Positions 1 through 12,888 of a stretch of DNA of 64,000 nt are shown one piece after another; the stretch's first letter is position 1, and every line of letters begins with the position of its first letter. The position numbers were made by a program, and so were the translations under genes. Source of the DNA: Vespa crabro (taxonomy: Eukaryota; Arthropoda; Insecta; Hymenoptera; Vespidae); contig NC_060958.1 of NCBI RefSeq assembly GCF_910589235.1, positions 11,405,437 to 11,469,436 on the forward strand, in the 5' to 3' direction. Below the pieces are notes generated by a model, which ran no database searches, was not told the origin of the DNA, and worked only from the letters and a program-made list of their open reading frames with translations.

Positions 1-489
1 CCCAAACTTATGAAAGAGACCTAATAATCAAAGTGAATATAATAGATGTCCCACTACGTTTCTCCATTGGCATAGAATTTAAATTTCTAGAGTAGATTCT
101 CCATACTTGTGATTATATATATATATAAATGTAGTATATATATTTTTAATGCATTTTTTAATATTTTAATTACGTATATATGCATAAGGATTCATTGCCA
201 ATCTGATAAAGTTTAATATATTAATTTATGAATATTGTTGATAAAAATAAAAAGAATGTTATTTCAAATGGAACATATCTTTAATTGCAGGCGCATGTCA
301 CCAGGTTGCGACAAAAAACTTGATAAGAGTGTCCTTTCTATATGACTTACTTGTTAAATTTTGATTCAATTGGATCTATGTGATATTTCAAAATTAGTCG
401 TCAGTGGTCCTGCATAATTGGTACTGTACAAAGTACATCGAAATACTTAAATACGATTGTGTAGTTAAAGTGCTTCCCATCTCTTAAAT
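1..489. other. Upstream region of the aspartic protease gene
   Basis: No gene is visible. The sequence is AT-rich and non-coding in all frames and leads into the protease start codon at 490. It presumably holds the promoter and 5' leader of the protease; I see no clear TATA box at a convincing distance. Confidence 0.5.
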
Positions 490-2806
490 ATGGAAAAGAT
501 GCATTATCTTTTCATATATCTTTCCTGTTTGTTAACGTTTGCTAATGCAAACGACATACTAAGGTAAATAAAAATATTTAAAATAAATGTAATAATTAAA
601 GCACGCGATAAATATCGAAAAAAAAAAGAAAAAAATGTTTTTTATTAATTAAATATTTTGGCCATTATTCGAGGATCCCTATGTACAAGACTCAAACAAT
701 ACGATCACAACTGAAAGAATATGATACCGAATGGCACCAAGTTCATCTTTTGAATGGCGGATTAATGCCGGAACCATTATCTAATTATCTTGATGCACAA
801 TATTATGGTATTATTAGTATCGGTTCGCCACCGCAAAATTTCAGCGTAGTTTTTGATACAGGCTCCTCAAATTTATGGGTACCATCCAAAAAGTGCCACC
901 TAACGAATATTGCTTGTCGTAAGTACATATATATATATGTATAAATAAATATGTACTTATATATATACACGTTCTTTTTTTCCCATTTTAATAGCATGTA
1001 AATATATATTCTTAATGATATAGAGAAAAATATTTATGATAATGGAATTATTATTAATAATCGTTTTCAAAGAAAAAGAAATGCGAAGTAATGATAAGAA
1101 ATATCAAAAGAGTAAAGAACATGTTTTATCTTTCATTTTCCTTGTTTCTTTTTGTTTTCTTGTATTAATTATGTATTTTCGATATTCACTTCGAGAAATG
1201 TATATATATTTAAGTACATATATTTAAGTGTAATCTTTAAGTGTAGATAAAAAAAAAGAAAGAAAAAAAAGATAAGATAAAGAAACGATAATAAAAATTC
1301 TAATTTATTTTTACTAAAATATAATCGAGATATCTATTTTTTTTTTTTTTTTATTAACGCGTTATTGTACATACAATTAACGATCGTTTTAATTAACAAG
1401 GAAACATAATACAATAATTTCTTATCATATTGTACTATTTACGAAACAGCATGTATAAATTAAGATAAAATATGTTTATAACAATCGAATAATGAAATAA
1501 TCGTTCAATTATATTTTTTCAGTTCTTCATCATAAATACGATAGTAAAAAATCGTCTACATATATAAAGAACGGCACAGAGTTTGCAATACGATATGGAT
1601 CTGGTAGTCTTTCTGGATTCTTATCTGTCGATACAGTATCTGTAAGTTATTACCGATATTATATTGATTTGAGTATAGTATTATGAACAATGTCTTCATT
1701 AAATTGTTATCTCAACAGATTTGATATAAAAAATATTTATAGATTGCAGGAGGAGAGGTCAAAAATCAAATGTTTGCTGAAGCTATGAGTGAACCTGGAC
1801 TTGCCTTTGTTGCAGCTAAATTTGATGGAATATTAGGAATGGCATATTCTAAAATAGCTGTAGACGGTGTAACGCCTGTTTTTTATAATATGGTTAAACA
1901 AGGCATAATATCCCAGGCCATTTTTAGTTTCTACTTAAATAGGTATCTTATCTTGTTGTCTGATATATTTATCTTACTTGTTATCATCAAATTTTATTTT
2001 ATATTTTTAAATCTATTCAGAGATCCTTCGGCACCGATAGGCGGAGAAATGATATTGGGAGGCTCAGATCCAAATCATTATGAAGGTGATTTCACATATG
2101 TTCCTGTAGATCGTAAAGCATATTGGCAATTTAGAATGGATAGGTATAATTTATATGATTAATATTACGTAATATTATTTCATTGATAATTATTGTACTA
2201 AAAGATGTTGTGTCGATATCATTTAATTATAGAGTTGAAGTTGGTGATAGCGTATTTTGTGCAAATGGTTGTGAAGCTATTGCAGATACAGGTACATCAT
2301 TAATAGCAGGACCAGTAAAAGAAATTCAGGCAATAAATAAACAAATTGGCGCCACACCCATTGTAGCAGGAGAAGCAATGGTAAATATAAAAATTTCTTA
2401 TTATAATATGATTATTATTTAATATTATGATATATTAGTTTAATATTATGATTATTATCTGTTTAAAGGTCGACTGCAATTCTATCGAACAATTGCCTGA
2501 GATTAAATTTGTACTTGGTGGACATACCTTTTCCTTGACTGGTAATGATTATGTTTTAAAGGTTGGTAGATTTGCAAGTATGTAAATTTGGATAATGTGA
2601 TATAAAATAATAACGATTTATAAGATGTTCATTTTACTGTATAGGTTACACAATTTGGTAAGACTGTTTGTCTGAGTGGGTTTATGGGTATGGATATTCC
2701 TCCACCTAATGGACCATTATGGATTCTTGGTGATGTATTTATTGGACGTTATTATACTGAATTCGATATGGAAAATAATCGTATAGGATTCGCAGTTGCT
2801 AAATAA
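490..2806 (+). CDS. cathD: Cathepsin D-like lysosomal aspartic protease
   Basis: Eight coding exons: 490-563, 674-918, 1523-1641, 1743-1942, 2021-2143, 2233-2380, 2469-2561, 2645-2806; 387 aa, the usual size for a cathepsin D precursor. Residues 1-20 (MEKMHYLFIYLSCLLTFANA) look like a signal peptide, followed by a propeptide (ILRIPMYK resembles the pepsin-family pro-start). Both catalytic motifs are present: FDTGSSNLWVPS in exon 2 and IADTGTS in exon 6, with the flap tyrosine region (IRYGSGSLSG) in exon 3 and the C-terminal WILGDVFIGRYYTEFD block. The protein should be an acid endopeptidase of lysosomes or the secretory path. A digestive or venom role in this insect is possible but not shown. 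All splice sites are GT-AG and all phases agree. The intron at 919-1522 is AT-rich and empty. Confidence 0.95.
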
Positions 2807-3198
2807 ATACAACGAAAAATACTAATCATAATGCACTAACATCACATGTGTACATTAGTAAATTTTGAAAGCGATAAAAACGTTTTACTCAATATAAAAG
2901 AAATAATCCATGAAATAAGCGTTTAAATTGTATAAAATGCATATGAATATTATGTGATTTGTTTATTTACCATAATTCTTTCTTATACCAAATATAATTC
3001 CATTAAAAATGTGCCGTTATTCATTGTATCTATATGTATATGTATCTACACTTATACAAAAAGCATAATAATTACAAATATTCATATATACTCTAATTTT
3101 ATTAAAATTCATTTTATTTCTTATTTTCTATTTTTGATTTTTGTTTTATTCTCTGGCAAATAAAACGTAATGCACTAAAACAAATTATTAATTATTAT

Positions 3199-6100
3199 TT
3201 AGTTGTTATAAGAACTATTATTGGAACTTATAAAAAAAATTATTATAAATATCTGTAAAGAAAAGTATATTATACAAAAATAATGAAGAAAAAAATACCT
3301 GTTCATCCAAAAAATCAATGAGAGCATTAATTTTACACTTGAAACCATTTGTTTTTAACATGTGATGCAACAATTCTATATTCAATGGTTCATATTGCAA
3401 AATTTTATTATGTAAATCTTTATTAAATTCTATTAACTTCGAAAATGCTTCTTTTATACTATCACAATCACTTAATACGATTAAGTTTTCAACATTGTTC
3501 ATATATTCTGTTTTAGTTTCCATTCTCTTGGAATAATCATTTGAATTCCTTAAATAATTTTATAATATTTGAAAAATACTATATGCATAATATAATATAA
3601 TATATTCGTGTATGCACACACACACACGCACGCACACACACAAGCATTATTTTATTAAACACATACCAATTTTTGAAGGAAGATACATTACATTCACGTT
3701 CAATGTTACTGTATTTATCCGATAAATTAATATCTACCTTTAATCTTTTTTTTTGTGGCTCTTCGTATTCATTATACATATTTTTACCGCTTGTATCTAT
3801 TGTTTCACATAAATCGATAGTAGGATGTAATTCTTTATAAATATATGTTAATAATTTAATATTTTTATTACGATTTTGTATCTTTAATCCATATTTCTGC
3901 ATTTCCCTCTAAAAAGAAATAATATATACAATTACCGGAAAATATCAGAAATTATATGAATGAAATAATTAATGGACATACATGAAGCTCAGCAGTATCC
4001 ATAATATCATAATTTGGTAATGAAATATCATTATTTTCAGTTATAGTAAATAATTTATTCTTTATAATCAACTTGTTATCTTCTTTATTGCATTGAAGAC
4101 TGTTCATATTATTGAATTTATCAAGTTTATCATTTTCTTCAGCTGTGTAATTAATTTGTAAATTCCCTTCAGATTTACATCTTTTTCGTGATTTTTTGTT
4201 TTTTGAACAAATTTGCAATGTTTTATTATTCAAAGTAATATGTTCAATTCTGTTATCGATATTAATATTTGAAAAATGTATATCATTCGGAAAAGTATGG
4301 TGCAATTCATCATCAGATTCTTGTATTTTAGAACTTAGAACACCAAGGCTATCATTTTTATTGAAGTTGTTAATATCTTGACTGTTTAGATCTATATCTG
4401 GACTAGAGGATATTACAATAGAATCCGGATTGGTTGATAATTTAAAAGGACTGTCATTTTGGTTTTCGATATCAGATATTTCAGGAGAAACTAAGTTAAA
4501 AATATTGGAGTAATCATTATAAAAGCTTTCATTATTAGTAATTTGAGTTTTTGAACTATCATTATTACAATTATCTATATCTTGTTCTTTAAAATTGTCT
4601 TTATGTTCAAAACTATTATTTAACAAAGTATCATAAATGTCATCTTCATCAATTTTTTCTGAATTTGATGCAATGGCTTTATTATTTTCTACTTCATCAT
4701 TTTTAATTTCAGTCATAGTATTTTTATATTTTTTCGAAGCAGATTGATATACAGCTATACTTTTATCAATATATTTTCTTTTATTTTTTGTATACATATC
4801 TAGATCATCTGTATCCATTTCACTATTAGAAGACAATGATATAGTTACAGATGCATTATTGATCTGTGAATTTGGAATTGTTTTCTCTGAGAAATTTTTG
4901 TCACTATACATATTAGTTTCAATTTCTTTTATTGATGGGAATAAATCTGTATTATTATGTTCAGTAGATGTAGTAAGATTTTTATCTACTGTTATATTGT
5001 ATAACTGTGGATTATCATCAGCATGAATCTGCATATCCTTTTCAAGCTTACTCAAACCATTTTCTTTCTTTTCTGTTTGATCTGGAGAAAGTTTAGAATT
5101 ATGGAGTTTATCAAGAACATTAGATTCATCATAATTCTTCTTTCTAAATGGATTTTTATTATACTGAATAAACGATTTGATTGGACAGTCTATTTCAGAA
5201 TCTGAAGCAAAATCTGATTTGGCATTTTCTCTCTGAACTTCTTCAATAAATAATGTAAGATTACTTTTTGATTTTATTTTATCCTCCATTATAGTTGGAT
5301 TACTTTTTGGAGATGCCACTGGTGACTGATTAAGTACACATTCATCAGTAGAAGATCTACTTTTGTTTATTGATGAGGAAAATAAAATTTGATTTGTAGT
5401 ATTTTTTGAACTGCATTGAATTGGACTCAATAATATTTCCATATTTGTACGATTTAATATAACATCATTTGTATCATTGAATATATCTGGAGATATACTG
5501 TTTTTTCTATCCATAAGTGTCACACATTTTTCTGGAGATATACTTGTTCTTAAGAGTTTATCAGGCGAGATTTCCATTATGGAAATATCAGGTATACTTT
5601 GATTACTACAATTAACACTATTAATATCTTTTTTTGGAGTTAGTGTATTATATTCTACAAATTCATTTTGCTTATCATTGCTATTACAATCTTCTTGTAT
5701 ATCTTGTTTATATAGTTCGAACTTATCATTTTTTGAAGTTCTATCATGGAAAGCAGCATATTCAAGACGCAAATAAGTGAATAATTCTTTTACTTTATAT
5801 CTTCTTGCCAAGCGGCCCAGTGAAGATATTGCAATATTGTCATTAAAAGAAATTGCATGCTTTTTAATAATACCACAATAAATAAATTCTAGAAATGCTA
5901 AAGCAATATGGTACTCTACATCGGTCCAGCAGATCATTTCTTTAACTAAATAAGTTGTATCATTATATGGAATTATATCAAGTAAAATGTTAGAACAGCG
6001 TATATAAAAAACCAATTTGTGTACCCAAATATGTTTACTACCATTAACAAATATTATTATATCACTTGATGAACTATTGTTTAATGCATTTCCCCAATCA

Positions 6101-7902
6101 AGTATTAGAGTATTAATAGATGACTGTATGTTAATATTCTCTTTTTCTGTATTTGGAAATAAGTTTATGTCCACTTTGTGTGATATATTTGAACTTTCTT
6201 TTTTATTCGAATGTAAATTAGATTTTGTTGGCGATGAAACTTTTTGTTCAGACTTATTTGACATATTTGATTCACTTTCACTTTCCTAAAAATTATTCAA
6301 ATACTGTATGAAAATACTTTTTCTAATATAATTAATAATTCTATTTAATATGTATATAGTATATTATAGTAATAAGCAAAGCTGAATACATATTGTTTAT
6401 AAAAAAAATAACTTTTTCAAGATTCAACTAAACGACTTGATTTTTGTTGAGAAAATGGAAGGATTAGTTTATTAAATTACATATCATTTTGCTTATTACT
6501 ACTTATGCTATATTGCATATATGTAAAGCATAAAACAATTATGCACATAAATACCATAAACGTTTGTTTTGTACTTGGGATTATATATGGTGATAGATTT
6601 ATGACATAAAAATCTTTTTGACTTAGCTGTAACATTGCTGAATTCCATAATTTATTATCCTGTGTATAATACAATGAAGAAAAAATATAAAATTTCTTTA
6701 AAAATGTTTATTACTATGATCCTAAAAATATACTTACAAAATTTAGATATTTTTTAAGGATATGACTTCTCAAATTATTCCTTTTTATATTTTCAAATTT
6801 ACTTTGCATTTGTTGTTGGCTCTGATGCAGTGTTTCACTATCTATTAAAATTTCAGCTATTTTTTCAGTTATTAAACGGTCTCTTTCTTCTTTTGAACGA
6901 GTTTGTAATACTGTTATAAAAGTTTGCTTTTCTATTTAAAACAAAATATTACATTTAATATTATTTTATAATATGAACATGCTATTAGTAAATATATCTT
7001 TATATTTTTTATTTTTTAATATTTAATATTATATTATACAAGTACAAGTTACTTAAGCACACTATTTTTTACTTGTATATTATTAAATAAATGTTATATA
7101 TCGTAAATTATTTTATCATACTTTTCTTTTGAAATCGAGTGGTAATGTTTCCCATTAAATTTTTGTCCATAAGTTCCTTAGTAGAATCCTTTGTAGTACA
7201 TATATCTGCTAAATCTTCTATTTCATTGTAATTCCCCACTTCTTCAGCTTCATAGAGGGATTTAGAAAGTGCAAGAGCAAGTTGCAGTTGATGATCCTTT
7301 GCGAGAAACTATAGAAATGTAATTTTTATAATATTCATGTCATAAATATTACTAATCTTTTATTCCCAACATACCATTTTATTTATAGTAGTTTGCTTTT
7401 TATTCTGTAACACAGGTGCAGCAAGTAATCCAAGAGAAACTCTTTCTGCAGATTGACGTTCTTGTAACTCCATAGCTTGTAATAGTTTTTCCATAGAAAC
7501 ATTATTTTTTGCAGCACAATTTTTCATATGAAGTATCCTACTATTCGTATCTTTAAAATTCTTAAAACATAATGGACATACATATGCTACCTTTGTGTCA
7601 TTTGAATGTTTTACAGATTTACTTTTATCCTCGCATATATTTGATTCTGTTCGTGTATGAACATCAGAAATATTTTTTTTTGACTGATTACTTGCTTTCT
7701 TATTTAAGCCTTTACTTAACTCAGTTTTTATGCTTGTTTCTTTCTTTTTCGTTAATTTGAAGTTAAATAGTTTTAATTTTTCAATTGGTTTTATTTTTGG
7801 AGATTTAAAATCTGCTATACTTGCATCTGAATCCAATGATAGAGATGTACCAACTTCACTATCGATTTTTTGTACATTTTTATTACATTTTTCCATGTCC
7901 AT
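3199..7902 (-). CDS. SLX4: SLX4/MUS312, structure-specific endonuclease scaffold subunit
   Basis: Exons in transcript order: 7375-7902, 7122-7308, 6738-6931, 6555-6659, 3982-6285, 3667-3908, 3299-3548, 3199-3252; 3864 nt, 1287 aa. Domains: a UBZ4-type zinc finger (YVCPLCFKNF, then HMKNC) in exon 1; a conserved helix (QLALALSKSLYEAEE) in exon 2; a BTB/POZ domain at about residues 400-525; a SAP domain spanning the exon 5/6 junction (TAELHREMQKYGLKIQ); and the C-terminal SLX1-binding domain (LQYEPLNIELLHHMLK, then ALIDFLDEQ). In other animals SLX4 holds SLX1, XPF and MUS81 for Holliday-junction and crosslink repair in the nucleus. The long middle region is Ser/Asn-rich and has repeated ISPDI/ISPDK/ISPEK motifs. 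The ATG at 7902 is the first Met, but an acceptor AG about 35 bases upstream makes an additional 5' exon possible. The last exon (54 nt) is the least certain. Confidence 0.93.
3614..3642. repeat. CA/TG microsatellite
   Basis: A run of CA dinucleotides with CG interruptions in an SLX4 intron. Confidence 0.9.
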
Positions 7903-8408
7903 ATTATACTTCTTTCCAAAAGATTCAATTATTATATCTATAAGTGAAAATTAATAAGAGAAGCACAACAAATAAAATAATCATCCAAATATATTCATAT
8001 TTTTATTATCTTATCTAAATTATATTTTTAAATAAATAATACATGATCAATTTTTTTGATAAATTTTAAAGATTATGATAGTAGATTTTAAATTTGTTCT
8101 TTCTTACTAAGAGACAAAATATATAAATATAATTAATATTGTATGTATTATTTTAGTTATATCATCTTAATACAAAATATTTTTTTTAGTATTAAGAAGT
8201 AATTATCACATAATTTCAAAAATATAATAAATTTAATAATTCATTATTTATATTATATATATTTATTTTAACATTATTGGTTATATTATATATTACACAC
8301 TATTATGACTATATTAAGCTGCCTTCAAGTATGTACCTCTTTATTCTCCTGTTGTGTTAAATATGTTTAATTAATTTATTATATAAAATATAATATAAAT
8401 AAATCTTA

Positions 8409-8918
8409 TTAATGTAATGTGAAAATATTTACATATTTAGCTTTTTCTATTTCTTCTTTAATTCTTAATCTTTCCAATAATTTTTGTTCCAAATTCCATT
8501 CTATCATGTCACTGCCGATGATATTTACATTTGTGTCATATCTGAATTTCTCTACATTTTCTCGTACAACTTGGATACAACTAGAAATAATGTTTTATCT
8601 ATTATTATTTATTATCAATCTACAAATCTAAACACCAATTATATATATATATAACATTGAATGTAAGTACAGGTTATGTTTTAAGTGCCATTGAAATCTT
8701 TAATGAATCGAGCGGATAAAATCGAACTTTATTCTCTTTATGTAAATAAGAACTGAATTTTAATGTAATATAATATAATATACTCACGACAAACCATATG
8801 AAAATGTGTAAACAATTGCACACGAAATACCAATTGCTACGTTAATGTATTTACCAAATGCCGTTCCATGGAATGAACGAGGTTTTCTATATTTTGTGCA
8901 TCTAGGATCTTGATACAT
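8409..8918 (-). CDS. Small single-pass membrane protein, unrecognised
   Basis: Two exons, 8788-8918 and 8409-8580, joined in phase 2, give 100 aa. The protein begins MYQDPRCTKYRKPRSFHG, has one hydrophobic stretch at about residues 26-44 (YINVAIGISCAIVYTFSYGL) and a charged helical C-terminal half (LEQKLLERLRIKEEIEKAKY). Size and shape resemble small mitochondrial or ER membrane assembly factors, but I do not recognise the family. The splice sites (TC|GTGAGTA and TTTCTAG) are good and the composition is protein-like on both sides. The ATG at 8918 is the only in-frame start and lies three bases after an AG, so a non-coding 5' exon is possible. The stop depends on reading through a possible donor (TAT|GTAAAT) near 8424. 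Confidence 0.6.
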
Positions 8919-8931
8919 TTCCTACAAAGAA

Positions 8932-11220
8932 TAATTCGCTATAAAAATTACGAAGATTTATACAAATTATATTAGTTAAACAATTTGAATAAGAACAACA
9001 TCCTTCAAAAAGTAAAATCTATATAATAAGAATGATTAAAAAAATAATTGTTATAAACGAGTATCTGCAGCGCCCTCGTTCCTTTCACCTATTGGTCAAA
9101 CAGCTAGAATATAACGGATCTTTTATAATAAATAATAATACAGGAATCGACATATAAGATCTTCTAATGCTTAATAATCAATAATCTATAATAGATGCTT
9201 TAAATGTGTCTCGGAAAGTAACATACATAATGTTAAATAACAATATATTTCTGGTTTATGAATTCATTGCAATGCAAAGTTCAGATATAATGCTATAAAA
9301 AAAAGAATAGCATAAAAAATATATATTCACAAACCATTATTTAAAACCAAATAATTGATAAAAGCTTGATTTTAGTCATAAATTTAAATATTTTATATTT
9401 GTCCATAGAATTTTGCTATATCCGATCTATGTATAAAAGTATTATTAACAATGTAATGTCCTTTAATGTTTAATCAGAATTAGATTAAAGAGATTTTGAA
9501 AATATATTGTAATGTACAGCTGTACTTTGAGTACATTGTACATTATTTAAATAATTATAAAATGTTCGTATCTATAAGATGATTAAATGTAGCGGTACGG
9601 AAACAAATCGTTTCGACGTTTAATACTTGGAGTACGGAATGAAACTGACGTAATAACTCCCACGGTCCTTTCAATGATCTTTCTGTTGACATTAAACAAT
9701 CGACGCACGTTGAAAGAAAATTATTCTATATCGATCGCATCTTAAGAGCTATGTAATAATTTAATATCTAGGATATACTGGATAGTAATAAATAAATTAA
9801 TTTCTTTACTTTTTATTATAAAGTAACGTAAAATATAAAATCTAAGAGCAGAAAAATTATGAAACATTTTATTGATCGGCTAGATATATGTACGTGGGTT
9901 CCCGCGTTCTACTTCGCGAATCAAAAAAATAACTAATAAATAAATCGAATAGTAAAAAAATGTATCTCTATTTATAATACAATTCTCTTGTCAAAATGCC
10001 CAAAAGGAATAATATTTTATTAAGCTCATCGACAAATTGGTCTCTATAAGTATTAATTAATGATTAATTTATATTTGGAGTATGTATTATGGACTCAACG
10101 GTAGCTGAAAATGTTTTAACGATCTCTTGAAGAGAAGTTTGAAACGAATAAGGAATTGCTTGAAATATGACGAGAGAAAAGTATGTTTTTAACTTATATA
10201 TATTTGGACATTACTGATCTATATAGAAGAAATATTGTCGCACTGACTTATATAATTTCTTGGAAAATACTCGCTTTCAATGTCAATGTAAACAACAAAT
10301 TCTTTCATTTTCTTACACACAGACGCTGCACACATACACACGAATGAACTATGATAAAAAAAACTTTGTCTTTTGATGCGTATTTTCTCAAACGCGTGCA
10401 CACCTATATACAAAAAATACATATATATACACATCTATTATATATAAATTCTTGAAAGAATTTAAGTTTCTTCTTTTAATATAAGTTTGATACTTATTCT
10501 TTCATAAGTTTGATTATGATTTTTTTCTTTCACAATGCAACAAAACTACAAAAATTACCATGTGCATGCACCCAAGTATTAAAAAGTATCAAAATAGCCT
10601 TATATGCATCGTACATCTAGCGGTGAATCTTTCAAACTAATTATGAAAACACTTTCTCGATAGTAGATAAAATGTTCCGTTGAAATAAAACAATTAAAGA
10701 AGGTATTATAAAATAAGTTTTAATTTTATATAATTAAATGTCCTTTCGCGCTAATGATTTTACGTACATTTACGATTTAGTGTGAAAATAACAATCGAAA
10801 AAAAGAAAGATTAAAGAAATAACTTCGTCCGCATATTACTTTCAGATGTTACTATATCGCATGATAATTTATCAGTAACCTTGAGAAAGATGCATGTGAT
10901 ATTAACGTATCAATTTGTACTATTCCTATATTAACAAACTGATAGTTGTTTTATACTGCGAAGAATTCACGTTTTGTCGAACGAAAAATATTTAAAGTAT
11001 CTGTGACATTCGACATTTGAAACATTGATCCAACGATATTGGAATATTAATATATGCAATCACACAATATGATTAGCTATTTTTATCTGAAATAATATTA
11101 TACGGGCATTAAATTTCTTCTAATTATTTATCATATTATTATAGTTTAATATAACGTAATTGAGAATATTTAAATCTATTACTAAAAAAAAAATATCTTA
11201 AAATACTAATGTACTAAATG
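8932..11220. other. Intergenic region between the small membrane protein gene and CREB
   Basis: No coding region is supported. Near 9090 there is an inverted CCAAT (ATTGG), which may belong to the promoter of the small membrane protein gene. A TGACGTAA half-canonical CRE lies at 9646-9653. The rest is AT-rich and featureless to me. Confidence 0.5.
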
Positions 11221-11226
11221 TAGCGG

Positions 11227-11258
11227 TGACGTCATAGAATGACGTCACTGACACGTCA
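11227..11258. promoter_or_regulatory. Cluster of cAMP response elements upstream of CREB
   Basis: Two perfect palindromic CREs (TGACGTCA at 11227-11234 and 11240-11247) lie 13 bases apart, followed by a CACGTCA half site at 11252-11258. A further TGACGTAA lies at 11483-11490. They sit just upstream of, or inside, the putative CREB leader exon, which suggests feedback control of CREB by its own protein or relatives. Confidence 0.8.
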
Positions 11259-11464
11259 GCGGTGATCTGCCTTCCTACATACAAGAGAATATATCGTTAC
11301 ACATGGATTATGTTCAAAGTCCATTCGGTTGAATGAATTTATAATGTTTTGGATATGTGAAAATATATGATAATTGTAAAATCTATTAAATCAACGAATG
11401 AATATATTAAATGATTCCATTGCTCGTTGATCGTGTATCATTTATGTTGATCGAGGAAGTGTAT

Positions 11465-11950
11465 TTATTCTAAGCAATCTTGTGACGTAAGAAATGTTGC
11501 ACTAAGGAAAAAAAAATGTAAAACAATTGAAGTCTTTAGAAGGAAGTAGAAAAAAGAGAGCTCGAGAAGGAATGAAAAGGTATTGAAGGCACAAAGTGTG
11601 ATAGTCACGTTGCAAGAAGAAGTAAAAGATTCGAAAAAAAGCGTAGAATTATCTGCCGCGCCTCTTGGTGTTTTTACAAAGAGACGACGGTGGAAGTGGC
11701 GGTGATAGTAGCGGTGGTGGCGGCGGTGGCGGTGGTGGTGGCGGCGGCTGCGGCGGTGGCAGCGGCAGCGGTAGTGGTGGGGACAACGATGGCGAGGGAC
11801 GTGGATGGTCGCCATTTTGATGGTGACGCGCACGGCGCAGCTCGGGTTCCACCAGTGACGAAGCCACTGGAGTTTTGACGTGGCTGCTACGTACCTGCCT
11901 GCTTGCCCACTCCGATTGCAGCAAAGTTGGTGACGAGAAATACGTAACTG
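11465..11950 (+). other. Putative GC-rich 5' UTR exon of CREB
   Basis: This GC-rich island in an AT-rich window contains GGCGGTGGC-type triplet repeats (about 11695-11780) and ends in a strong donor, CTG|GTAAGT, at 11950/11951. The next acceptor on this strand in a plausible position is CTATTATAG at 12869, just before the CREB start codon. Frames through the repeat give only low-complexity peptides, so I treat it as untranslated. The 5' end is not defined by the sequence. Confidence 0.6.
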
Positions 11951-12869
11951 GTAAGTACCCAGCTGGAGAATAATAACAAGCGGACATGGACCACTGCGCT
12001 AACGGTACACCCGAAATACTCTCAATAGTAATCGTTAAACGTTTTTACTCGTGAGAGTCTCAACGCATGGGAAGTTTTATGTCTGCTACTATGGAATATG
12101 CTGCGAAATATGGCGTCTTAAGAAAGGATGATACGAATTTCTTCGTTAAAGAATGATGTAGGGTTACCGTGTTGTTTTCAACATATTTTAACTCGTCATC
12201 CTCAAGGACTTGACTGATTGCGATCAAAACTATGTACACATTGATGAATGGCGGTTCTGCAACTTTCATACATCTGCCGCCAAAGCACCTTAAGTGTTTA
12301 TTGTTCTGATATTATTTTTAGATCTGCTTATGTAAATGACGCAGTAGCATAGTCAGTTCGCTCTCATTGGCGGGAACTTTTAAAATTCGCCTTGTTACTC
12401 TACGCTACTTCTATCCTTCGATAAATTTGACAGTTTTCTTCTGTTTTGTTTCGTTTAACAATACTTCTGATCTTATTTACCGAAGTTGGAAATGAAACAA
12501 TTCAATTAAATAATCGATCTTTTTGATAATTAATATTTATGATATTATTACGTAATATAATGAAACTGGCAAATAAATTATTATTGATGTGTTGATGTTT
12601 TACTACTTAGATATTTCCCTAAGCACTTTATTATTATTAGAATACTTTACTATATTATTATGTACCGGATTTCTTTATATATTTTTCCTGTGAAATAAGT
12701 TGAATATGTACTTATGTGTAATTTATATCAAAGTACGTGTATATTAGTAAAATTTTATTAATTATGAGGGTTTGATCAATTTTAATAGTGCTTAGTCTAA
12801 TTTGCGTGTATATATAATATAACAAATAGTAAAAAATAGTGTTTCATTTTATAATAATTGCTATTATAG
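11951..12869 (+). other. CREB leader intron
   Basis: The interval between the putative 5' UTR donor and the acceptor at 12869. No coding signal. It contains a TGACGCAG element near 12339. Confidence 0.5.
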
Positions 12870-12888
12870 GGCTTCAGGTACCCAGGCT

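Noticed and set aside
1036..1227. Frame inside a protease intron
   Set aside because: Low-complexity AT-rich reading between well-matched donor and acceptor sites.
11649..11987. Pro-rich frame antisense to the CREB leader, and Val/Ala-rich frame on the plus strand
   Set aside because: Both are by-products of the GGCGGT triplet repeat in a GC-rich 5' UTR; there are no homology features beyond low complexity, and splice and CRE context favour a leader exon.
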